In this document: positions 1 through 14,513 of the stretch, piece after piece
How positions within the stretch are numbered: position 1 is the stretch's first letter
Layout of the letters: the number at the start of each line of letters is the position of its first letter
NCBI GenBank assembly: GCA_012295275.1
Contig: CM022679.1
Span: 19,348,342 to 19,408,341, forward strand
Direction: 5' to 3'
Source: Chrysomallon squamiferum
Taxonomy: Eukaryota; Mollusca; Gastropoda; Neomphalida; Peltospiridae
Length of the DNA stretch: 60,000 bases
Made by a program: the position numbers and the translations under genes
The notes under the pieces: model-generated
Database searches by the model: none
Told to the model about the DNA's origin: nothing
What the model saw: the letters and a program-made list of their open reading frames with translations, nothing else

Positions 1-204
1 AATTTCCATGCAAGTATCTTTAGCACCCTCTTCATTCAAAAGCAAAGAAATAAAAATTCATCAAAAATAAAATAAAGCTTGCTGAGAAATAAAACATGAA
101 ACAGTGATATTGTAACCTGGTTGATAGATTTAAAAGATCCCTATAATTGTTAGTAAAAAAAAAAAAAATATTATAAAAAAATTAATAATAAAAGAAACAA
201 ATAA

Positions 205-238
<34 letters not shown>

Positions 239-614
239 TAAAAAAAGATTATAAAATATTCATTGTGATGTCTTTAGCACTAAAGCAGTACACTTGTTAT
301 TTCTAATTTTGTATTACATAAATATTAACATACCCTATTCATTACCTAATAATATTTTTATTCAAACTAAAGATCAAGAATTTAAAAAAATTGAATATCT
401 TTACATTTTTTCTCATCAGTTATTCTAGACACTGAAAACACCATGTTTCAATAATAAAAAATAAAAAAATAATAATAATAACCATTAAATATGTTAGTTC
501 GAAAATAAAGTTTTTCAGACATGAATTATTTAAATTAAAATAAAATAACAAGAAACATGCTGAGACAGTGTTTTAGGGATACCTAAAGCCAGGTTGGGCA
601 CAATAAAGCCTTTA
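1..614. other. 3' flank of the MICAL-like gene
   Basis: This AT-rich stretch lies downstream of the MICAL-like stop codon and probably contains its 3' UTR. Minus-strand AATAAA hexamers lie at 611-616 (overlapping the stop codon) and near 357-362; the second is better placed for use. An (ATT)n microsatellite lies at about 206-236. I see no other gene. Confidence 0.5.
206..236 (+). repeat. (ATT)n microsatellite
   Basis: About ten ATT units in the 3' flank of the MICAL-like gene. Confidence 0.9.
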
Positions 615-3600
615 TTATTTGAAATAATCTCCAAAGCCAACCAGCCTGTACATTATGTCTTCTTCTCACTTAAAACCACAAAATATAAACATTTGTTAGA
701 GCTCTAAAAGCAATCAATATTGCTTAGTATTAGTACATGACTGCTATATCCATATAACAATAAAATTATTAAATGATTTATGAAAAACAAGTTAAATGTT
801 ATTTAAGTTAAAAACAAATACATATGATATAAAACCTGATCATAATATTAATTTGTTTAGTTAGCAGCTCCCACTGAACTTGAACAGCAAAAGTAAAATA
901 ACAAAATAATGTGAGAACTGTGTGTGTGTGTGTGTGTGTGTGTTTTACAGTATGTTCAAATTTTTTGCAAACAGAACTGTCATATAGGATGGATTTTGTC
1001 AGAGTTTTAAAATGGTCAATTACTATAATGACAATAAATAAATAAACTTATACATAAATAAATAAATAAATAAATAAGAGTAATAATAATAATAATACAA
1101 TCATAATAATCACAATAAGAAACATAATTTCACAACTTCAACAAACATGTCAAATAACTCCAGAGACGTTACCATACAATCAATTATAGATTAATATTAA
1201 ATTTAAATATAAAATTTCACAATTAAAAATACCCCAAGAATAAATAAATCCCAGAAATATTTTATAGTATTGGCTTCTTAAAACAGTTTCTAATTAGCAT
1301 ATTATTAGCATCATTCCAAATATGTCGGTGACTGAATACCATAACAAAAAGGAAGACAATTTATTTAAATTCACTGATTGGGTATTTAAAAAAATTATAA
1401 ATTTCAAATGGAAATTAATTACACATTTTGTTAATATAGGGGGAGGAATTATTTTTATTTATTTATTTATTATTATTATTATTATTATTTTTATTATTTT
1501 TTTTTTTTTTTGGCTAGATTAAGCTTAGAAGTATCTGATTTCAACAGAAATAAATACCTTTTTCATTAATCATTTTAGCAATGTGCTCATCCTCCTCTTC
1601 ATATCTATATTAAAAAAAATATATTAAAAAAATAGCATAATAGATAACTGGAGCAGGGCTTTATATAACAAAAAATTATATATAATTATATTATATACAT
1701 GTCAGTTTTTAGTCATATCTACAAAAAATAACATACACAAACACAGGATGCACACATTCAGCTGTATAAAGATATAGAGTTCTAAAAAAAACAGTTTGAC
1801 TAATATTATTGTTTATTAACTTGTAAATTTAAAAACATAAAACAACTTAAAAAAACATATCCATGTTGTATCAATACTTTAACACCAAGAAGTGTGTGTA
1901 ATAAATTAATGATTCAGAACATTGAGAAATGGAGTACCTTTGTTTATCTTCATCCATTGAATCAACAATGCTACTCCTAGCATTAACTACACCGAGCTTT
2001 TTGTTCAACAAAAATTCCTCATATTCTCTTTCTTTGTCTGTTTTTTCAGAGTCTGTAAATAAAAACACTTTCTTTCTTCAAGAGATGTATTAAAAACACT
2101 AATTAAAGTATTAAAGCAACTAACTGTGTTAAATAACATTTCAGTTTATCAAAAGTATTAAAAAAAATAATAAATAGTATTTTTTTTATGAATATCCATT
2201 TATCTGTTTAGCAGCTTACTTCTGACATTATCAGACATTCAAAAATGTATCCTTATCCAAGAGATAGAAATGTAAAAATTTAGTTTTATATTAGAAATGT
2301 AAATATTTAGTTTTATATTAGAAATGTAAATATTTAGTTTTTATATTCTTTGAACCATTATGTTTTAAGTCATATTTTCTTCCTTATTTCTATTTAAAAA
2401 TGAATCAGTTTCAAACACAAGGACAAAATGGCTGATTACTCACCTGGTTTATTGAGCAGCCTTCGAAGCTCAGCATCAAGATTTTCTTGTTCATCTTCCA
2501 ACTCCTGCTCCTTCTGTCTAAATAAACAAATAAACAGACAACAACATCCAAATAAATACATAAACAGAACAAAAGTCGTGCAATGTTTTTGTAACAGTTA
2601 GAATTCAGTAATTGGACTGTGGTCTCTTCTCTCTTGCAGTGAGTCAATATCATGATGTATAATGTTTCTTTATTAAATGATTAAAATATTTGATCCATTA
2701 TAAAATGAGTAAATAAAAATAAAAATAAAAAATAAGAATAATCTGAGTTTTTTGGAAATACTACTTACATATAGATTAAGTCTGCCTCTTTGCGGACTAG
2801 TTCATTCTTAGCACTGATTAGTCTGAACCATTCTATCATCATGTCATCTTCCTCCTCTGTTGTACTTGCTAAACATACAAAATAATAACACTTGTAACAA
2901 TAAAAAAATATATTAAATAACTGTAACATTTGTAATATAAATATAAATTTAATAATATTTATTTAATTGGTTTATGCCCATATTTCAATTTGACTGCAGA
3001 TATTAAGTGTGAAATAAATAGAACATACATAATATAATCCTGAAATAAAATTTGACTGTTAAAACATTTTTATAAAAACTGACTTCCAAATTTCCAAATG
3101 TATGCGTATGTAATTGTTTTAACTTTTTAAATTACATTGCATAATTTAAGCAGTTTTAGAAAGTTAATACAAAAAGAATCATTTTATTTTTATTTATTTA
3201 CATATATAACTTTTTTGTTATGATTGTTGACTTTAATAAAAGGGATATATAATATAAAAAAAATATTAAAAAAAACACATCACTTGTCAGATTATATATA
3301 TTATGAACATAATTATGATTTAAATGCAAAATATATACAATGTGTAAATGCGAAAGACTTGTGGTTCAAAATATTTTTCATCAACATAACAATGCTCTAT
3401 TAGGCAAAATATCCGTTTGTGGAACCAAGAACCAGTTACTATACCATATACTTATAATAATACACATGCAAATAGTTTGAAAGGTTATGAACAACCTTGA
3501 ATCAGTAATGATTTTTTCAGATATTTACAAACAACCAACCCTACAGACATGAGATAAAAAAAAATTGTTTGCTTTATATCATAATTTTACATCTTTTAAA

Positions 3601-6600
3601 TAAATCACCAATATATAAAGGTAGTCAGTAAATTAGCAATCCAATATTTTTAATGTATTATGAAAAACAATTCAGAAGTTTTATTATTGTTGTTGCTGTT
3701 GTTAAATAATGTGACTAAAAATTACTTACAAATTAAATTTATATATGGATTACTAAACAGTCTTTAAGAGGGCACTGGAAAGGGATATGATTTTTGCTAT
3801 GTACAAATAAAAGATTAATGAAAATGAAGGGGTCTATGTATGACTGAAAAATGATTTTTGCTATGTACAAGTGAAAGATAATGAAAATGAAGAAGTCTAT
3901 GAATGACTGAAAAATGGATCACTTATCTGTAGTTTTTTTTAGAAACTAGTTTATTAATAACTAGGAATGTTATTTACTAGTGATCTGTTCACATATTTTC
4001 ATAAGAGGGTAAACATTTATATTTTTAAATGTTTCTTAAAACTCAGACATAAAATTTTTAAATTACTTAGTGATATATTGCCAAGTGATAGCATACATTA
4101 TTCTGCTGTTGTGATTAAATATTATATTAGAAATAAAAGGTGAAAAGTGTAAAGAAGTTATGTTAGAAGTGACTACAGGTATAATCTGTTAGTGTGTCTT
4201 CTACAAGCAAAGTCAAACTAATGAGACCTGAATACTGAGTTGCTTAGACAGCAGCAGAATGAGACCAGTAATAAACTGATACATATAGCTCCTCTTATTT
4301 TATTGTACTGCTCCTTTATTATTAATGCGTAAACTGGATTATGTTTTTTCTGGTGTTTTTTTTATCATTTGTTTACCACTTAAATGTTTTTAGATGATGT
4401 TTCAAACTTTTACCTCAGAAATACAGTAATCTGATGATTTAACACATTAAGAAATATAACAATAATTCATAATTAATATTAAAATAATCACTATAAGGAT
4501 AACTAACATAATACAAACCTTTATCCAAAACAAATGATCATTCAAACATTCCATTCCCACATACACATCTAAATCTATTAATTCACTGTGTAGTAAATTG
4601 GAGTCAGTGGAGGAAATTATGTAAATTATTAAAAATTATGTAGATTAAACTGCATTGACCTCAGTGATATCAATGCAAACATATGGCTATATTTAACAAT
4701 ATCATCATATGTTTAACCCAAGAGACAAATGTGAAAATATAATATAATTACCACATATATATATATTTTTTTTTTTTTGAATCAGTTTAATAAAAAAAAT
4801 ATGACCCCAACTTTTATTCATTCAGTTATAATAAATTTACTTAGTAGTTGCTAGCTGAAATTATTTTCATTTAAAGGATTTAAAACATATTTTACAAATT
4901 CCTAACACAAAATAACAAAATATTTTCCAAGTAAGTATCTTTTATCACAAACTTCCAACTTTAGACACAGATTAATTAATAAACTTTACAATATGTTACA
5001 ATTCTATTTTACATTTTAGAAAAAAATCTTGTTTTCAATTTAAAATACTTTGAAAAAATAATATTCATGTTTAGGCTTGGTTAAAACATAGAAACTGTTC
5101 AATACAAATATTTAACCAGAGATTTAATAATAAAAAAAAAACTTCATGTGCTAATGTTATTTTGTGAAAGCAATTTGCTATTCAGATTAATTATTGTTAT
5201 TTATTATTATTATTTTGGATTTATTTTGTTAGTAAAAGCTAAAAACATAGAACTGCCACCAACATTCCCATAAATTTCCTACCACTTGTAAAAAAAACCC
5301 CATCAGTTAAAAAAACCACCTGTGTCAGATTTTCTGCATACTCCAAGGGAGTTAAAGCCAGTTAGGTAACCAAAATGAAATGGATTGGTAAAGGACAGAA
5401 GATAAATTAATGCAGAAGACTATAGGGCAAATATTTCAACTTAGGATACTGTTGATAGGTGAAAAAATCATGATATTTTAAAGCATGTGAACTGTACTAC
5501 TACAAATTTACTACTACAAAAACAAAGAAATGATGTTTTTGAAATATGAAAAAAATTACTGTATTTTTTGTTTTTTAAACTAATTTTACCATTTAGAAAA
5601 AATGCATATAAATTAAAATATATTTATTTTAATTTTATTATTAGTTCTTTATTATTGTTATTATTATTATTACAATAACATATATTTACCAATCTATTGC
5701 CTATTACATGTATTGGTTTTTCAAAAACAAAAAAAGGAAAAAATTTAAAAAGAAAGAAAAGCTGGTAATTCATTAGAATTATTTAAGTAGTCAAAAATTA
5801 ATTAAAATTTACATTATAAGCAAATTGAAATTAAATAAATATTAAGCCTTGCCAATAAATGTAAAACAAAATAATATAACTACCTATTCAAATTTAAAAC
5901 AATAGCATAAATGAATTGTAATACATGGAATAATGTTTGGTGTTTAAACATAAAAGAGAGAGATATGGCAGCTACTGAAAAGTGATGCTATGAAACCGTT
6001 TACAATAAGGGATAACATGTGACCAGGTTTGAAAAATACACATGTATCAGATTCATGCCAAATGCACAATAAGTAAAATCAAACAACATTAAAAGCAATG
6101 GATTCAAAACGATTACCCTAGAAAAATGTACTTATTCCCCTTGTCTGATCTCTGATCTGAAAGGTTAGAAAAGCAAATGGCTGGGTGAAGAAAACATTCC
6201 AGGTTAATAAAGTATTCATGCTCAATGGGAGACAACTGTAGTACTGAAACACAAGATGGCAGCAACACAAGTTCACATGTGCATATTATTATTATTAATA
6301 TTATTATTATTATTTTTATTATTCTTTATTTATTAATTAACAAAAAATTTATTTTAACACAAGTGAAATATTTTATTTTTTATCATTTTCTTTCTTTTTG
6401 TTTTAGGTAAAATTTCAGCTTTATGAAACAATACCTTTTATTTTATTATATTTATTTAAATACATTTTCTGTGCTTTTATTCAATATTATTATTATTATT
6501 TATTTATTTATTATTTTTTTTTTTTTTCATTTCATATTATTGTATTTTTAACACTATACATATACATTTACAAACAGATAATTGTTCATACAAAATATTT

Positions 6601-9600
6601 TTGAAGTCCACTAAGATATTATTTTGAATGTTTATTTTATAAAGTACATCTGTATTTTATTGTAATTCTGAAATTAAAATGTACAGGTTAAAGGTATACA
6701 TGATCTTTAGACTTCTATGTTATGTCTCATATAAAGACAAAGACATTCCATTAAAAATACTGCAAAACAATTAAAAACATCCCAAAAATGTATTACATTA
6801 ATACACTATTACAGACTTTAACTTTTTATATTTTTTGTTTGTTTTTCCCTTTTCATCTTTTACCACAAATTCAAATCAGTTAAGAAATCATTTACAGTAA
6901 CTTTAAATAAAATAGTTCTTCTAAAAAATTTAGAATTAAATCTGTAATTATTTCAATAATTTGGTGCAGTAAACAAATAGTAAAAGATATGCACTGTGAA
7001 CATACTACTATAAAATTTTTGTTATTAGGTGCACTGCATAATCATTTGCAAAGCATTGGTGATCTATGAATAATATCAGTTAGTACATGACAACAAAATA
7101 CAGAACTAATGAGAAGTTAAATGATGTTGATGCATTTTTAAATATGAATTTTAAATAATAAACCCTGAACAGGATAAGAGCAGAAGTGACTAAACAATGC
7201 AAAAAAAAAAAATGTTAACAGTAAGTAATTTCTATTCTTCAAGTAATAAAAATGGTTGTTATTTCAGTCATATTTTTTTATAACAAAGGAAAAAAATATA
7301 AATAATTTTAAATTTATCAAGAATAGTAAATATAGTCATGAAATGTTACATTACCATTTCTAATGGAATCTTCAAGTTCTCTTCCTCGAAGTTCAAGTTC
7401 TGTAAGTTTGGTGTCAATCTCGAAAAGCTGGTTTTGGAATTCTTCTGGATTTAAACGACCTGGACTAATCTGCAAAAAGCAACAACAAAAATCCCATTTA
7501 ATTTCCAAAGTAATTAGAAATATAAATTTGACTTAAATAATAAGACATCATAATATTTTTTTAATTATAAAACAAATCTTGAATATAGTATTTAATATTT
7601 TGTTTTGTTGCACATTCTGTAAATATTATAAAAATGAAAAAGTCATTTCAATGAAATCCTCAGTTAATAAATACTAATTATAAATCTAATTGTTTTTTTA
7701 AATTAATAATTCATTTCTTTAAATAAAAGATAAGAAAAATATACTGGACTGACAAGATGATAATTTTTATTGTCCTGATTATTTATTTTCTGTGTTTCCC
7801 CCTTTTTATGTTTAATTAAATGGTAAATTCATAATGCAGCAACTATTACTAATGTTAATAAAACTGTAAATTACATTTCTTACTGTGAATCTAAATGGAC
7901 TCTTATTTGTATATCAAAAAATGTTCAGTACCCAAGATTAAATCAGTATAAATATATATGTATCAAATAGTTAAAATTCTGAAAGTCTAAATCATGTCAA
8001 GGACAAAAAAATAAACATCCACAGAAGTATTTAGTTTAAATAAACTTGTTAATCTGAAAAACAAATTATGCAAATTATACTAAAATTAGAATTTTTTTTT
8101 TTTTCTCTAGTAGAAATATAGGATGGGAATTATAATTTTATAAAGTTTGCTTAACAGTCATCCTATACTAGTTTTACAATTGCTGTAAATATGTTATAAA
8201 CTAATTATTATTATTTTCTTCTTTCTTACACATCTTCTAACAAGGATAATATTAATTTGAATTTAAGATACAAATTTGGAGTTGGTTCTACAGCTCAGGT
8301 ACTATTTAAATATGAAAGCCTAAAGCTGATGTTAAAATTATTTAAATGATCAATGTTAAAAATGTTCTTAAATATAATGATAACAAAATCAAATGATTTA
8401 AAAAGAAAAACAAATATGGTATATACAATTACATTACAGTAAATATTTGTTTAATGATTTGAATCTGAATGTTATTAATGATCAATGTTTGTCTGAATTA
8501 AATATTTATCCTGAAACTAAATACTAATAAATGACTGACCTCTGACCTCATTAAAAAGTAAGATCATTGAAAATAAAAGTAGCTTCTCTATCAAGTTAGC
8601 TATGGCTGACATGTTAATGATACAAACTCAGATTATGAAACTTCATTAAAAATAAAATCAGTATTGATTCAGGTGTACAAACATAAAAATTGTTCTTTGA
8701 TACAATATAAAATCAAAGTAAAAATTCTATGAAGCAAAATTACATATAAAAAAAGGGAATAAAGTAATTTTAAATTTAAAAAAATATATATTCATAACTT
8801 ACATGTATCTTGGGTGGTAGAGGTCTGGGTGGTGTCAGTCTTGCTGTAGATGATTGTGGTTTTGGAGGCCCAATTGGGGAAACACTTGGTGTCTTACTGC
8901 TGTTGTCAGGTGTCTTTGATTTAAATGTAAAACTGAATTTTGTGTCAACAGGTATTTTCTTCAAATGTCTTGGAGGAGATGGTGGACGAGGTGGAGGCCT
9001 TAATTTAATTCTGGTCGGAGAATCTGGAGATTTAGGGGTAGAATGAAATACTTTTTGTTCTGGTTTATTCTGCTTGGATGACAGTATTTCTGGGGTCTGA
9101 GGCTCATCTATTTTCATTTCAACTTCTTTTTTAACCTTTCCTTTCTCAGGATCAACAAACTGTTTCTGATTTTGTTCTAATCTTCTTTTAGCCTCAGCTT
9201 GCCATTCCATAACACTTTTATCAACTTCTGTTTGTTCCAGAGATTTCAGTGTGTCTGTTTTCCGTGCCATCTCACCATTAACAGCCTTTAATCCCCTTTT
9301 CTTTGGAACTGGCATTTTGGTTTCAGTTTTGTCCTTTAACAGTTCCTTGACTTGTGAATCAGATTCCCCTTGGTTCAATAAATGTGAACTATTTGTTTCT
9401 TTCTGTTTTTTCCATGCTGGTGTTACATCTGAATCAGTTTTAAATTTAGAAACAACTTTTCCTAAATCTTGAGATATATTTTTCTTCATATCAATGTGTT
9501 TGTCTTGACTAGACTTTGGTTTTACATTATCTGCTTTCTTCTTCAGTTCAGTCTTCCATGATGGAACTGTTTCAGATATCTTTTCTTCTTTTGTTTTTGA

Positions 9601-12600
9601 CATATGTTTTTCATTTTGTTGTAAGAGTTTAATCTTCTTAGCCTTGTTTTTCTCAATTTCCTTTTTCCATGAAGGAAGATTATCGTCTTGTACCTTTGCT
9701 TTATCAATCTGAAACAGGTCTTCAGTTGATTTTGATTTCATTTTATCTTTTTTATCCAATTCCTTTTTCGAGCTTATAACATTTTCAACTTTTTCATCAG
9801 ATTGTTTATTATCTGATATAACAAAAGCAGATTTAGGTCTGGATTTTTCTTTTATTTGGTTTCCTATTCTGCTAACTGAAACTGAAGAACCGGGTTCCTG
9901 ATTTTTGCTATCAGTTAGTTTTGATTCCAGTATAAAATCTTTATTCTGTTTAGGAGCTGGATGTTTTAGATCCTGAACAACTTTGTTTCTGATGTCCTTT
10001 TTCAAGAACTTTAATTTATTAGATGAAATTTCAGAAATATTTTTTAATTCAATCTGAGAAGTTTCTTGAGGTTTGGTCTTTGTAGATGTAATGGTGATAT
10101 TAGAATCTGTAGAAATCTTACTTTCCCCAGACATCTTCAGATTGGTTGATGTTAAAGGATTGTTTTTATCAGAAAATGTATGAACCTCTTCAGTTTGTCT
10201 AACATGTGCCAGAGACTTCAGAAGACCACTAAGAACATTTTTGTCGGCATCTGATGGAGCATCTTTACTTATAGGAATTTCTTTTTGTCCTTCTTTTTTT
10301 ACTTCAATTTCCATTGGCTCTTCTGTTCTTTTGCAGTTTTCCAAATCACTTATGGATGTTTTTTTCAAATCTGACTGGTTAACTCTGACCTGTCTAGTCT
10401 TGGGGATAGGATGTATTGACGATTCAAAACTGATTTTTGAAGTGTCATTTGGTGATTTTAAATTTGATTTTTCTGCACTAGATGGAGCTGATGGGGGCTG
10501 AGATGAAGGAAGTGGAGGAGGAGGGGATTCTGGCGATTCAGGAGAACTGGAGTCAGCTAATCCTTGTCGTCTTGATTTAAAGTGTTGAGGAGGAGTATTC
10601 AGTCTACCTAAAACAGGCCTTCTTGCTGGTTTTGATGGCACAGGACTTAATTCCACTGACACTTTACTTTCATACTTTTCTTCAATTTGATTATTATTAT
10701 TTTGGTGACAGAGTAGATTATGTTCTTTAGGTTTAGGAATTAGTACAAGCTCAGATTTAGTATTAATTTTTGCATTTTCTTGGGTCTCTCTACTATAAAA
10801 ATCTTTACTGCTAAAAGCTGATGACACTTCTTTTCTTTGTCTCTCCAATCCTTCACTTTTGAAATTAGAATCAAGATCAGTGTGTATTTCATGTTTAGTT
10901 TTGTCTTTAATATATTTTTTTTCTTTCACCTGCAATTCACTGTTATCAAATTTTTTGACATTAAAATGTGGTGTTGAAACAATTTCTTCAGACTTTTTCT
11001 CTTCTTTCTCAGACTCAGTTTGAAAAATAAGTGGTCTTTTCTTCTGGTACTTTGGCACATTATCTGCTTCCTTGTCTTTCATTTGATTCAGATATCTCGT
11101 AATAACATTATCTTCCCTTGGTGAACTCTTTTGTGTCCCTATATCTCTTCCAGAATCATTAGGAAACAAATTTTTCTCTGAATCAGTTTCACTGCTGTGA
11201 GATGCCACAAAATCAGTCTTTGGCATGGACCCATCTCCTTTTACCCATGATGGTTTATTTTCAGTGCATTTTGGAATTTCTGGGCCAACTTTTTGACCTG
11301 AACCTGATAAGAAACTAGCAAATGAAGAGGAATTCTTGAACAGGGATGATGTAGGTGACAGTTCACTATGTCGGTAACAAGATCTGTGATAAAGTTTTCC
11401 ATTTTCTATCTGTCTCTCCAGTAAATACACTTTATTGTGACACATATCACACTTGTCTCCTATTGTTGTCTGCTTTTTACTGATCTGTGATGATACCTGC
11501 AAATATATATTTATTATAAAAAAATAACAATAATAAAAGAATGAGAAACTAGCAGATATAGTTTCTCAGATAACAATGATTTAATGTTAAATGAAAAATG
11601 AAGTATAATGGTAATCAGCTTAAACAATGAACTATTAAAGTTTTTTCACATAGAAGTTGAAAAATAAGGTAAAATATTTTTAATAATATTTATTTAGCAT
11701 AGGTTCTACAACAAATAAAATATTTATATGACACTGTTTCTACAATTGATAACAACTGTGTTTGTTTTATTTCATTTCTTTATGAAATGAACAAAACATT
11801 ATATAAAAAAAATAAAAATTAAACAAACTATAATAGGACTCACATTTCCAAAATTGTTGTCTTTTGCTGGAGTAAATCGTTTGGTTTCAGGAGCTGATGC
11901 TGGTGGTGGTGATGTGGTATGACGTTTCAGTGAAACACTGCCAGATGTGACACCCTTCACACCAGGTCCACCCACTGAAACAAAAGAATAATGTAAACAG
12001 GACTTTATTATGTTAAATAACAACAGCTTTAATATCTTTATTCTAGAAAAAAAAAAAGTAAACAAAAAACCTACAAACATAATAATGATATGTAATAAAT
12101 AATAGCATTCATGTAATTATTAGTTAATTTTAAAATGTTTTATATATATATATATATATGTACATATAGTTTTTTTTTTACATATGTTTATCATTACAAT
12201 TTTATTATTAATTTATTAGGTAGCTTACACTGTGGTTTGTCTCTGAAGTAATTGTGATACTGTGACACATAGGTTATGACACTGAGTTTGTCAGGAACTT
12301 TGATGGCCACCATGTCTGCTGCTTCCAGTAAAGCTGGGATATCCAGTTCTTTTTCAGCCACAGTAAAAGCCTATTTCAAACATAACAAACATTTATCTCT
12401 TTACATTTTTTTTTTCCCAGTCATAAAGAAAAAATTTGTGGCTACTGTATTTAGTCATTCTGTTTTTGTCTGAAAATTTGAAAGCCAAAGCCTAAAGAAA
12501 TAGGAAATGAGATTGGATCATAAAATTCAAGATGCTGATGAAGTACATCAATTCCAGAATGGTCTAAACATGACAATGACATTTATTTATATCCATTAAC

Positions 12601-14477
12601 AACTTTGAGAATATTGCTTTCAAATCCATTTATATACTTTTACAACTTTATCATCATTTATATTAAAAAGTGTATTTTTGGGCTTAGACCAAATGGTTCT
12701 ATGCCCTTCATTTACACTGAAACATTTAATGTATTCTGGCTATAAATGGTTGTAATATCTGCATTATGGGTAAAATTTTAGCTAAGTAGATATCTGCATT
12801 GTCGGTGGCAGCTCCAAAAAGAATTATTTTTTCTTCTTTATAGCAAATTAATTTTTACAGTGTTTGAAGTGCATTCAGTAACATTTTTCAGTCATCAATA
12901 AAACAAATATTAATGAAATGCAATGACTACCAAGGCTAAATTCATGTACCAATAGCATGTCATTGTAGGCAAATATAATATATTTTTGTATTATGTATAT
13001 AAATGGTTGTATTATCTGCATTTAGCTGAAATTTTAGCTAAGTATATTTGCAATGCAAAAATGGTAGTTCAAAAAGGAAATTTCCTTGTTCTTTATGCCT
13101 CTTAAGTATGCCTTGACATAACATTTATGCTGTGAAAAAGATGATTTACATAAGTATATATTAAAATATAAATATGTGTATGTTTACTGCAAAATATATC
13201 AATAGCAGAAGATAAATGAAACCTGTGCTTATATTCATTCTAAGTAAATGTGTTTGTAAATACTTACAGGCATCCAAACTGTGAATAACATGCTATTTGT
13301 ACATTACAGCATTTAGCCCCAGTAGTCACTGCATTTCATTAATACTTATTTTATTAATGAGTGAAAAGGATCACTGTGTCTTTACCTCTGTTTTGCAGAA
13401 CTTTCCAAAACATATAGGACATAAAAATATTTGATATTCAAGAATGTAACATACTTTGTACAAAAAATATTTTGACAATTGTTTTATTCTAATGAGATGT
13501 ACATTAATTTAGTTTCTTAAGTTAGTGTAAGATCAATTAAAAAACTATTAGAGAAATATTAATATTTCAATGTAATATATCAATCAACCTGATAATATAT
13601 AAAAGTACTGAATACATCAAAAACAGTACTACTGATATGGGATGGATCACTGAGTTTTATCTATTATAATTATCATAAATGAACTACATGAGCTGGACAG
13701 TAATGACTAATGTATGTCCTGTTTACACAGGGAAAATATTATAATGTATGACTAACCTAACTGATGACAGTAACTTACACAGCTGATAAGATCTCAGCAA
13801 CTCAAACTCACTCAACAGACACTTCATCAGTTTGAATTCTGGCTTGAAACCATCGAAATTCAAAGGAAAATAAATTCCTTCTTATCAATTATAGGCTGTA
13901 AATAACTGATACTACATTACAAAGAGAGAGATTTTGTTCACGTTTTGTGTGACATTAGTAGGCCTTTTCATTTTTTTCTGATTTCCAAAAACAAATAAAT
14001 AATGTTTTTATTTATGTGAATTTTTTTATCATTATTTTTTTGTGTGTGTGATTTAAAGTTGTTTGAAAACTTTTCCCTTTCATGAAATATGATTTTTGTG
14101 TTACAACAGCAAAAACAGAGAAAAAGATTAAATGGCATGTGAAATAAAGCTTTTATTATTACTGAAGTGTCTACAGATAAAGAACAACAAATTTTAAATA
14201 TTTAAATAATAAAAGATATTCTAAGAATTTGTTTTTAGGACTGTTTCTAAATAAAAGTAAATTACCAAGTCATTGTTTTCAAATATATTTTCTTTTGACA
14301 GTGAGTCATAGTCTCTGAAAAATAAATAAAAGAAAAAAATTAGAAATTTAATAAAATTTGTCATAAATACAAAATATTTAATTTAAAAATGTGTACAAGT
14401 AAACTGAGTATATTCATAAATCAAACAAATATTATGTACATTTTTAAGAACGATGAAGTTTAGTTTTTTTCTTCTTG

Positions 14478-14513
<36 letters not shown>

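Larger units (their letters stand above)
615..7469 (-). other. MICALL: bMERB (Rab-binding coiled-coil) domain, coding exons 6-11
   Basis: The last six exons encode a charged alpha-helical region starting [19 protein letters not shown]. It contains [45 protein letters not shown] and [20 protein letters not shown], the landmarks of the MICALL bMERB domain that binds Rab8-family GTPases. The last exon is 615-664. I placed its acceptor at the second of two nearby AG dinucleotides, because only that choice keeps frame and gives [16 protein letters not shown] then stop. The protein therefore ends soon after the last helix and lacks the long basic tail of human MICALL1. Exon 11 is the least certain exon of this gene. 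Confidence 0.88.

Noticed and set aside
8810-10501. Plus-strand open frames (8810-9046, 9251-9472, 10241-10501)
   Set aside because: They are antisense shadows of the 2.7-kb MICAL-like linker exon and have no recognisable protein features.
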